NCBI GenBank assembly: GCA_016169945.1
Contig: JADLSH010000382.1
Span: 744,001-808,000 of the forward strand
Length of the DNA: 64,000 nt
Source: Trachythela sp. YZ-2020
Lineage: Eukaryota > Cnidaria > Anthozoa > Malacalcyonacea > Clavulariidae
Direction: 5' to 3'
Numbering within the stretch: the first letter of the stretch is position 1; every line of letters begins with the position of its first letter. The notes below the pieces were generated by a model. That model saw only the letters and a program-made list of their open reading frames with translations. It was not told the origin of the DNA and did not search any database. A program made the position numbers and the translations under genes. Shown one piece after another: positions 57,760 through 64,000 of the stretch.

Positions 57760-57943
57760 GTGGTGATTCCTAAAGGAACCTGTTTTTTTGTTTTTTCAGA
57801 CTTGGTTTTCCAACCACAGCCCGTACACCTCTACTTCCACTTTGGGGCAGTGCTGATACGCGTTGGCTGTCGGTGTTTCACACAGGTTTCTAACCAAATC
57901 AGTTTGCCCATCAGTGTTTCGGCCTTAGGACAACTAAAACGTT
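57760..57943 (-). pseudogene. KGG/EKDLL protein, C-terminal part
   Basis: The minus-strand frames carry SCPKAETLMGKLIWLETC and then YQHCPKVEVEVYGLWLEN, continuing the gene whose N-terminal part is at 60445-60834. A frameshift lies between the two blocks. Cys, His and acidic residues suggest a metal-binding or nuclease-like fold, which is inference. The gene is split by the nested 2.5-kb element with one AACGTT copy on each side. Confidence 0.6.
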
Positions 57944-58061
57944 AGTAGCTTATCCGGGCTATATAGCGAGTAATTAGTATTCAAAATGGCGTCGCGTGCG
58001 TCATATTGGGAAGTGACGTCATTTTGCGTACGTACAGGATTAGAAGTAATTAGTATTTGTG

Positions 58062-58224
58062 TGACGTCATTTTGCGTACGTACAGAGAGAAAATAAAGAA
58101 CAACAGAAAGTTTTGTGTTGGATTTTATTTAAATTACACACAATAATTTAAATGTTTCTTCTAGTAAGAGTCGTTTTATAGTTTTGACTTTATTGTTCTA
58201 TAGCCATGGTTTCTTTAGACTCAT
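58062..58224. repeat. inner inverted repeat, left copy
   Basis: GACGTCATTTTGCGTACGTA, then AATAAAGAACAACAG, TTGTGTTGGATTTTATTTAA, AATTTAAATGTTTCTTCTA and AGCCATGGTTTCTTTAG, all mirrored at 59428-59570. On the minus strand it reads as the 3' end of a gene (KETMAIEQ then stop, AATAAAG). Confidence 0.8.
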
Positions 58225-58245
58225 CTTCGTGCAAATTCACCCACT

Positions 58246-58443
58246 TCATTGCGCGTTTTTCGCCATTTTCATTGGAGCTTCTGTGGAGCTTCTGTAAAGC
58301 TTCTGTAAAGCTTCTGTGAAGCTTCTGTGGAGCTTCTGTGAAGATTCTGTGGAGCTTCTGTGGAGCTCTCCAAAATATGAGTAATTAGTGACGCTTGGAT
58401 GCATGCATAAATTAACACAGACAAAGATTAACGTTTTAAACAA
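58246..58443 (-). pseudogene. minus-strand ORF remnant with tandem repeat
   Basis: A 12-base-type repeat AGCTTCTGT(A/G)(A/G) at 58275-58370 gives a repeated LHRSSTE-like peptide. Farther on, the minus strand leads in another frame to a short end, KETMAIEQ. I think this is the remnant of a second, inverted copy of a gene end, not a functional protein. Confidence 0.3.
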
Positions 58444-58514
58444 TGTATTCCTTTAGGTATAACAATTATTTACACAATATTAAACATATTGTCCAGCTTT
58501 TACACTGTTTTCTA

Positions 58515-58625
58515 TGCGAGGGTCGATGTGAGGTCGCCGTGAGGTCGATGTAGGGTCGATGTGAGGTCGATGTGAGGTCGATGTAGGGTCGATGTAGGGT
58601 CGATGTGAGGTCGATGTGAGGTTGA
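58515..58625. repeat. 11-bp minisatellite GGTCGATGTGA
   Basis: About ten units of GGTCGATGTRRG-type sequence in tandem. A single further unit lies at 58686-58700. Confidence 0.85.
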
Positions 58626-58829
58626 TGGCCAAACAAGCCAAACAAACAGGCAGGAAAGGAAGTAAAATAAACTTCTAACTCTCTGTGAGGTCGATGTGGG
58701 GTACCGATTCAAGTCCGGTTCGGTAGATGTAAACATTTCGGGGTTCTGTAGGGGTTCCCTTGGGGTTCTCTCGGAGTCGACCTATGAGCGCAAGGAAGCG
58801 TCTGCTCATAAAAGTGCCGTGCTGCTGGA

Positions 58830-59384
58830 ATGAGCTGCAAATTTTGCGGAAAACAATTTAGCCGCGGTTATAATCTACGCAGACACGAAAAGGAATACTG
58901 TCCACTACGCGAACAACAGAGAGATATGTCAGAAACAGAAAGTCAGATAATGGATTCCGAAGACTATGATTCAACAACTTCAACTCATGGGTCTGAGTCA
59001 GAAACTGAGGATCCTTGGATACCAATGATAGAAGAAGCAAAGCAAAGAAGTAATACAGCTTTTGAGGAAATGAAAGAGATCCTTATAAACAGCGGTCTTG
59101 ATGAGCAATCTGCTACCGACAACGCTTACACCAATATTCTGCTTGAACTCCAGAAGGAACTTGAAAATATTTATATGCAACGTCTCCTGTGGATGAAACA
59201 ACTAAAGAAAGATCCCGTACATAGAAAAATAATGAAGACAAAGGATGCGCTTGTGGAAAGCGATGACTTTGATCCAGAAGAAGCTTTAGAAGCAGCTATT
59301 GATAAGAGGAAATTTCTTATAAAAAGACTTTTAAAGGATTACGATTTTGATGAGGAAGATGATGACGCAGAAAGCGATGATTAA
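58830..59384 (+). CDS. C2H2 zinc-finger protein of the miniature element
   Basis: 184 residues from ATG 58830. An N-terminal C2H2-like finger, CKFCGKQFSRGYNLRRHEKEYC (C4, C7, H20 and C27 in place of the last His), is followed by an acidic Ser/Glu stretch and EDPWIPMIEEA. A conserved helical part follows: LWMKQLKKDPVHRKIMKT, FDPEEALEAAIDKRKFLIK and an acidic tail. I recall this domain pattern in many uncharacterised cnidarian and fish proteins. Intact, with a TATA-like CATAAAAG at 58807 just upstream. Probably a DNA-binding regulator; the function is inferred. Confidence 0.8.
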   Translation: MSCKFCGKQFSRGYNLRRHEKEYCPLREQQRDMSETESQIMDSEDYDSTTSTHGSESETEDPWIPMIEEAKQRSNTAFEEMKEILINSGLDEQSATDNAYTNILLELQKELENIYMQRLLWMKQLKKDPVHRKIMKTKDALVESDDFDPEEALEAAIDKRKFLIKRLLKDYDFDEEDDDAESDD

Positions 59385-59427
59385 ATTCGGTCAAACGGTC
59401 TAATACGGTCCGAGACTTTGCTAAAGA

Positions 59428-59570
59428 AACCATGGCTATCGAATAATAAAGCCAAAACTTATTAGAAGAAACATTTAAATTGTTGTGTGTAATTTAAATA
59501 AAATCCAACACAAAATTATCTGTTGTTCTTTATTTTCTCTCTGTACGTACGCGTACGTACGCAAAATGAC
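59428..59570. repeat. inner inverted repeat, right copy
   Basis: Complement of 58062-58224. It forms the 3' flank of the zinc-finger gene, so that gene's polyadenylation signal (AATAAA at about 59498) lies within the repeat. Confidence 0.8.
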
Positions 59571-59712
59571 GCCATTTTGAATATTTAATTATACCGTATA
59601 AATTATTCTCAAAATAATGGTTATTATTATCTTAGTAGAAGTGGAAACACCGTTATAAATTCTATGCGTACGTACGCAACGCCATGTTACCATAGTAACG
59701 AATCTCTTTTTT

Positions 59713-59726
59713 TATATAAATAAATA
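59713..59726 (+). promoter_or_regulatory. TATA-box region of the bZIP-like gene
   Basis: TATATAAATAAATA lies about 55-65 bases upstream of ATG 59781. It follows CGTACGTACGCAACGCC, similar to the element's CGTACGTAC boxes. Confidence 0.5.
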
Positions 59727-59780
59727 AACGTTTTGACCTTCACCTTAAATTTGGGCAAGTTTGGGCAAGTTTTTTAAATC

Positions 59781-60203
59781 ATGGAAAAATTAACATATGC
59801 TCAACGCGAAGCACAACGTGCAAAGAATAGTCGCCAGAAGAAAAAAGACGAGTTAACAGAACTAAGGGCACTTCGTCAGTACTTACTAAAGGAAAACCCC
59901 GACCAGTTAAGAAATTTCGAAGCCCAATATCCGAACAGCAACGCACCTCAAACCACAACAACAACACCATTTGAAGTTATGGCAAAACCTCAAGTTGCAA
60001 GTGAACCATTTGAGAACAATTCGCCTCAAATCAATGTTTTTCCTCCAGAACTGCCTCAAGTCGCCACTGGACTGCCTCAGAACAACCTTTTAGGGTGCAC
60101 ATTCGATGATGAGATAAACAAACTGTTCAGTTGTATCAATAAGGATTTATTTCCATACGATAAATACATGGAAGACCTTTTTAACATTAATATGGATTTT
60201 TAG
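59781..60203 (+). CDS. bZIP-like protein of the miniature element
   Basis: 140 residues from ATG 59781. The start QREAQRAKNSRQKKKDELTE resembles a bZIP basic region (N..xx..SR..KK), followed by LRALRQYLLKEN, a short imperfect leucine heptad. The middle is Gln/Pro/Asn-rich. It ends in an acidic-aromatic segment (FDDEINKLFSCINKDLFP, MEDLFNINMDF) like a transactivation domain. The next gene up is the zinc-finger protein on the same strand. AATAAA lies at 60301. Likely a transcription factor; the short zipper leaves doubt. Confidence 0.65.
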   Translation: MEKLTYAQREAQRAKNSRQKKKDELTELRALRQYLLKENPDQLRNFEAQYPNSNAPQTTTTTPFEVMAKPQVASEPFENNSPQINVFPPELPQVATGLPQNNLLGCTFDDEINKLFSCINKDLFPYDKYMEDLFNINMDF

Positions 60204-60444
60204 TATTTATATTTTTAGTATTTACATACATTTGAAGAACATTTATATATTTAAAAAACTTTTGTTATTCTAAAGTATGTTTACAACAGTTCTATGTTGA
60301 CAATAAAAATTTGAAAACAATTTGCTCATTTTCCTCTTCGTGCGCACACCCGTGCGCACGCGACGCCATTTTGAATACTAATTACTATCGTGCGCACGCC
60401 ATTTTGAATACTAATTACTCGCTATATAGCCAGGATAAGCTACT

Positions 60445-60834
60445 AACGTTCCAGGTTAATGGGGGGATGTTGAGGTCTGCTAACAGGTCTTTTTCAGAGT
60501 GTCCCCCTTTGTATGCGACGACGGATTTTGAGTTTTTGCGCGTAGTATGGTAGAGATTCGTGATTATTTCTTCTAGGGTTGATAGAGGGAAAGCGTCAAC
60601 TCTAGCGGGCACATCAAACGGCAGTTTGTGAATATAAGTTTGCGCGTAGTTGCACGTCCTTCGGTCTTTGGCTGTCAGATCACTCCAGCGTAGGCCAGCA
60701 TCAAAAAAGAAGGATTGGGCTGTAACGTCTCCAACTTTCAGGGAGCCTAATTCTTTACAGAAAGTTTTCTGTTTACAAAGTATCCGTCCATGTCTATGAT
60801 CGCGACGACATTTTGAAATTTGAAAGCCAGACAT
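60445..60834 (-). pseudogene. KGG/EKDLL protein, N-terminal part
   Basis: From ATG (complement of 60834) it encodes FFFDAGLRWSDL, DRRTCNYAQTYIHKLPFD, FPLSTLEEIITNLY, and then VAYKGGHSEKDLLADLNIP. I recall this set of motifs in uncharacterised proteins of invertebrate Polinton-type and related elements; biochemical function is unknown to me. A one-base change in a C-run at 60461-60466 shifts the frame just before the nested element. The rest lies at 57760-57943. Confidence 0.6.
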
Positions 60835-60923
60835 TTTGAAAATATTCAATGTACATGTATACTCATTGATCTGTCTTATATCGACTCCTATAGGATGACA
60901 TCAGTCTAAAAATAGCATTGTCG

Positions 60924-61028
60924 CATAACATTTGTCGCATAACATTTGTCGCATAACATTTGTCGCATAACATTTGTCGCATAACATTTGTCGCATAACA
61001 CTTGTCGCATAACATTTGTCGCATAACA
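60924..61028. repeat. 14-bp tandem array CATAACATTTGTCG, copy 2
   Basis: About seven units, same orientation as the array at 55525. It is followed by AATGAG and AAGTATAAATTGCAAGTATAA, again a TATA-like motif. Minus-strand frames through it give a repeated MRQMLCDKCYATN peptide, which is an artefact of the repeat. Confidence 0.9.
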
Positions 61029-61135
61029 TGAATATTAATGAGAAGTATGTTCGACGTGATCTTAAGTTTGTGCAAGTATAAAGTGCAAGTATAAATTGCA
61101 AGTATAAAGTGCGATAAGTATTGTATTAAACTGAA

Positions 61136-62450
61136 CAATATTGACCTGAAGATAAATGATAGCCAACATGCATTCACTGGTGAACGATCGACGGTATCTG
61201 CATTAACCTGCATCTCACAGAACTGGTTCAATGTCACAGATAATTTACGTGATAACAAGAATGGAGTACATGCCTTGTTCATAGACTTCCGCAAGGCTTT
61301 CGACCTTGTGGATCACGGCATTTTGTTAATGAAATTAGCGAAAATGAATGTGACAAAAGGTTTCTGGCTCTGGACGCGAAGTTTTTTGGAAGGCAGGAGT
61401 CAACAGGTCAATCTTGTGGGAACACTATCATCGACAAAATCGTGTCCTGCTGGAGTCCCTCAGGGCTCTGTTATCTCCCCCTCGCTCTTTAATGTATATG
61501 TGAACGACTTTGAAAATTCTGTTCCAGATCATCTATCTATAAACACCTGTAAATACGCAGACGATTGTACACAAGATGAGGTTGTTGCACAAGAGACAAC
61601 AAGTCATATGCAAGACGTTCTGACGCATCGCAAAATGGGCCACTGAGAACAAGATGAAGATAAACTCCCAAAAAACCAAAGATATGTGGATTTGTTTTAG
61701 TAATGCGATTCCAGAACCAGCTCCGCTTGTTATAGATAGCGTGAATATAGAAAGAGTTAGCTCATATAAGTTACTTGGAGTGTGGCATCAGGACAATCTA
61801 AAATGGAACCGTCACGTAGAAGAAATGGTAAAGAAAGCAAATAAACGTATATTCAGTCTGAGAGAATGCCGCACAGCCAAATTACCACAAGAAGTTGGCC
61901 TCACATGCTATCAGACGAAGATAAGATCTGTGCTAGAATATGGAGCAGCAATTTGGGGCGGTCTGCCAGAATATCTTGCGGACGAAATTGAGAGTACGCA
62001 AAACAGATGTCTAAAAATATTTGGAATCCCTAGAGATAATTTAAAATCATTACGAGAAAGAAGAAACGATGTTGCTATGGAGGAACTGAAACGAATTCAA
62101 ATTGATGCTACCCACCCCTGTCATAAGTTTATCCCTTTGCCAACATCTCATACTCATGATCTGAGAAGAAACACTAGTATTCCATACCCAATATCATACA
62201 CCAAAAGACACGAACAATCTTTTATCCCAAGGGCAATTGCTCTTTTAAATAAGTATGATCCAATTAGACGATAGATTATTTGATAACATGATTATTAGAA
62301 CCATGCAATTAGACGATAGATTATTCTATATACTAATAAACAATTAATAATTTAACCATTTTTATAGTTTTGTACATATCATATATTATTGTATAGAAAT
62401 TATTCTTACAGCTGTAAATCCATTGTATTTTTTAACTAAAGATGGATATT
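61136..62450 (+). pseudogene. LINE RT fragment inserted in the Polinton-like element
   Basis: It encodes NDSQHAFTGERSTVSAL, motif A FIDFRKAFDLVDH, motif B PAGVPQGSVISPSLFNVYVN and motif C YADD (intact). A frameshift near 61645 and the post-RT part (LLGVWHQDNLKWNRHVEE, SVLEYGAAIWGGLPEYL, PRAIALLNKY) follow, with the stop at 62274. The tail is AT-rich with TTATTATTATTC. It is 5'-truncated. It lies between the second promoter-like array and the GRF gene. Confidence 0.85.
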
Positions 62451-62484
62451 AAAAGATTATTATTATTCATTTTAAGTTGCAGAG

Positions 62485-63014
62485 ATGGAGTGTTTACATG
62501 GAAAACCAGCTTCTTGTTCTACCACGAAAAAAGGTTCTTTCTGGTTCTGTGGACAAAGACCGAGCTGTGGATTTATTTGTTCAGAGGACGAGGGTCAGCT
62601 ATTTCACACGGCTTTGGCAGCTTGGAGAGCCACCAATTTAAAGCACCGAAAGCCTGCAAAGTTACGTGTGGTCAAGGACATGTTGAAAGAGAGCTTTGGT
62701 CGATCGTACTTTACGTGTGTGAAAACCCGTGTTCCCTTTGGATGTGGGCAGACGAGAATCAAATCGAGAAACCAAACTGTTATCATGGACAACCGTGCTC
62801 CGTGAAGAAAGTGAAAAAGAAGGGTCGTAACAAAGGTCGAAAGTTATTTTGCCGTTCTGACGAAACACAGTGTGATTATTTTGAATGGGCACCTGAGAAA
62901 CTACCAAATCCGTCTCGTGTTGAAGAACCTTTTATACCGCTGTTCTACAACACTTTTATTCTCAACAGAATTGAAACATTTATAGAATTTTCAGTTGAAT
63001 TAAAACATTTATAG
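62485..63014 (+). pseudogene. GRF zinc-finger protein, frameshifted
   Basis: From ATG 62485, MECLHGKPASC and FWFCGQRPSCGFICSEDEG form a GRF-type finger (C3, H5, C, C). HRKPAKLRVVKDMLK follows. A frameshift near 62720 moves to the frame with CENPCSLWMWADENQ (second GRF end) and a third unit, CYHGQPC with LFCRSDETQCDYFEW. GRF fingers bind single-stranded nucleic acid in topoisomerase 3, NEIL3 and similar proteins. A multi-GRF protein of this shape is, I believe, common in cnidarian Polinton-like elements. One frameshift; otherwise well kept. Confidence 0.75.
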
Positions 63015-63131
63015 AACAATATGAAGAGTTTAACCACGTATAACCTATTTTGTAATGTTATGATTTCAAATATATAATTGAAATGTTTCACATTGTGTGC
63101 TCATTTAATGTTGGTGTGTTAAGTGGGAAAG

Positions 63132-63482
63132 ATGGATTTGATTTTTGACGAATTGCGAAAAAATGACGTTGACATTGATATGAAAACGTTATCACATCAC
63201 ATCAATTATTTACTTGGGCGTCGCAAACCTATGTATCAAGCGCTTCTTGCAAAATCTCTTAATTTAACAACTACATTCTATGAGATGGATGTTAACAATT
63301 TTGGTCGTGCTATGTCTTACTTAACCTTGGTTTATTTGATGAAAGACTCTGAGGACGTTACACGTAGAGCGGTACAAGTAGTTGCTACACTTCTTAAAAG
63401 CTTTGATTTCTCAGAGTTTAAGATTGAGGAAAGTTTTTTCAGAAAAATGATTTCTTATGCCAAGCGTATTTTTTCACTATAA
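63132..63482 (+). CDS. small helical protein, possible Bcl-2-like (BH1) motif
   Basis: 116 residues from ATG 63132, intact. Helical and hydrophobic throughout: FDELRKNDVDID, HHINYLLGRRKP, FYEMDVNNFGRAMSYLTLVY, RAVQVVATLLKSFDF. The segment N-[NF]-G-R followed by hydrophobic residues resembles the BH1 region (NWGR) of Bcl-2 proteins. Bcl-2 homologues are reported in some Polinton-related animal viruses (adintoviruses). There is no clear BH2 or membrane anchor and the protein is short, so the similarity is only suggestive. It lies 50 bases upstream of the ATPase on the same strand. Confidence 0.45.
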   Translation: MDLIFDELRKNDVDIDMKTLSHHINYLLGRRKPMYQALLAKSLNLTTTFYEMDVNNFGRAMSYLTLVYLMKDSEDVTRRAVQVVATLLKSFDFSEFKIEESFFRKMISYAKRIFSL

Positions 63483-63534
63483 ATTACACGAGCATGGGAA
63501 ATAAAACTTATTCAAAGTTTTGCACGCATGCACG

Positions 63535-64000
63535 ATGGATGTGATATTTAAAACGCCTGCAATTTTTTATATTTGTGGGCAGACTCAAAGTGGCAAATCA
63601 TATCTCGTTCACTGTATGTTACATCATTTAGATGAATTATTTTATCCTGTTCCGACCAAAATAATATACTGTTATGGAGAGTATCAACTTATGGAGAGAA
63701 TTATCTATATCGAACGTTGAATTGGTGGAAGGTTTTCCCAGCGATTTGTACGACATGACAGATGGGTGTGAGAACTCCCTTGTCATATTGGATGATTTAA
63801 TGTCTCAGTGTTCCAACGATCAATGTGTCTCAGATCTATTTACCCGCGGTTCTCATCATCGAGGCATATCTGTATTGTACCTGACGCAACATTTATTTCC
63901 ACCCGGCAAATTGTCACGAACGATCAGTCTAAATTCACATTACATGATGATATTCCGAAATCCCCGCGACTCGCTTGGTATTCAACACTTGCCAAACAAA
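63535..64000 (+). pseudogene. packaging ATPase (FtsK/HerA-like, Polinton type), frameshifted and partial
   Basis: From ATG 63535 the Walker A motif GQTQSGKS is at residues 15-22 (63577-63600). A frameshift between about 63680 and 63720 ends the first frame at a TGA. The second frame carries Walker B LVILDDLM (63779-63802), LFTRGSHHRGISVLYLTQ and SLNSHYMMIFRNPRDSLG before the window ends. This order is diagnostic of genome-packaging ATPases of Polintons and related double-stranded DNA viruses. The frameshift shows that this copy is dead here. Confidence 0.85.

Larger units (their letters stand above)
57944..60444. mobile_element. miniature Polinton-like (satellite) element, 6-bp duplication
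   Basis: The ends AGTAGCTTATCCGGGCTATA and the complement of the right end AGTAGCTTATCCTGGCTATA are inverted repeats of about 50 bp, running through GCGAGTAATTAGTATTC and AAAATGGCG. AACGTT flanks both sides (57938-57943, 60445-60450). A 6-bp duplication with AG-starting ends is the Polinton signature. It holds only two intact genes, a C2H2 zinc finger and a bZIP-like protein, plus a second layer of inverted repeats and two minisatellites. No polymerase, integrase, ATPase or capsid gene. Confidence 0.8.
55427..64000. mobile_element. Polinton/Maverick-like element, left part only
   Basis: It starts with AGTAGGTTAAACCCCCC and AGTAATTAGTATTCAAG inside the gypsy RT. The AG start and a TATTCAA-type end resemble the nested miniature element's termini. 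Contents: paired Cys/His proteins, KGG/EKDLL protein, GRF zinc-finger protein, a small helical protein and a packaging ATPase of the FtsK/HerA-like type used by Polintons and related viruses. DNA polymerase B, integrase, protease and capsid genes would lie beyond the window. The right end and its duplication cannot be checked. Confidence 0.7.

Noticed and set aside
55525..61028. Regular short repeats that could look like CRISPR arrays
   Set aside because: The 14-bp units are contiguous without unique spacers, and the surroundings are eukaryotic transposons.
60863..61294. 143-codon minus-strand frame with repeated CDKCYATN peptide
   Set aside because: It is only the 14-bp tandem array read in frame (42 bases = 14 codons keep the frame open).

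Overview
The window is a stretch of AT-rich metazoan genome that is almost wholly transposable-element debris. It contains no operons, bacterial-type genes, rRNA genes or convincing functional tRNA genes. The only piece that looks like an ordinary host gene is one calcium-binding EGF exon on the minus strand (3375-3497), with splice sites and 1-1 intron phase. The mix of elements (Penelope-like retroelements with hammerhead ribozymes, a DIRS-type RT, hAT, Mutator-type and piggyBac transposons, Polinton/Maverick-type elements, YqaJ-like gene scraps, tRNA-derived SINEs) fits an aquatic invertebrate. A cnidarian is my best guess, but the sequence alone does not prove it.

Layout. 0-8 kb: a minus-strand GIY-YIG fragment of one Penelope-like element, a LINE tail, the EGF exon, then a nearly full-length RT plus GIY-YIG element whose 3' end is a set of direct and inverted terminal repeats carrying hammerhead-ribozyme cores. 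8.7-13.3 kb: two inverted 1.1-kb copies of a dispersed repeat around a 1.24-kb palindrome. 13.6-20 kb: several MITEs (one hAT-type with an 8-bp target duplication, one Harbinger-type with a CAG duplication) and a LINE tail. 20.5-24.8 kb: broken YqaJ-like exonuclease pieces, a compact hammerhead ribozyme, hairpins and a Harbinger-like helix-turn-helix exon. 25.5-31.6 kb: another copy of the 1.1-kb repeat, SINEs, a LINE tail and a foldback element. 32-39 kb: two decayed piggyBac transposons.

From 40.8 kb to the end the window is a set of nested insertions. A Ty3/gypsy element provides the outer frame: gag at 41.0-41.5 kb, gag end, protease and RT start at 52.0-53.2 kb, and more RT at 55.27-55.42 kb. 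Its gag is split by a 10.5-kb block holding a LINE, a DIRS-like RT, a complete but mutated hAT transposon and a Mutator-type transposase. Its RT is split by a 2.1-kb foldback element and then cut by the left end of a Polinton/Maverick-like element that runs off the window.

The Polinton-like part (55.43-64 kb) carries paired Cys/His proteins, a small Arg-rich protein, a KGG/EKDLL-motif protein, a GRF zinc-finger protein, a small protein with a Bcl-2 BH1-like motif and an FtsK/HerA-type packaging ATPase. Several of these are frameshifted. Nested inside its KGG gene is a precise 2.5-kb element (57944-60444) with Polinton-like termini and a 6-bp target duplication. It carries only a C2H2 zinc-finger gene and a bZIP-like gene. 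This looks like a miniature, satellite-type Polinton and is the most interesting object in the window.
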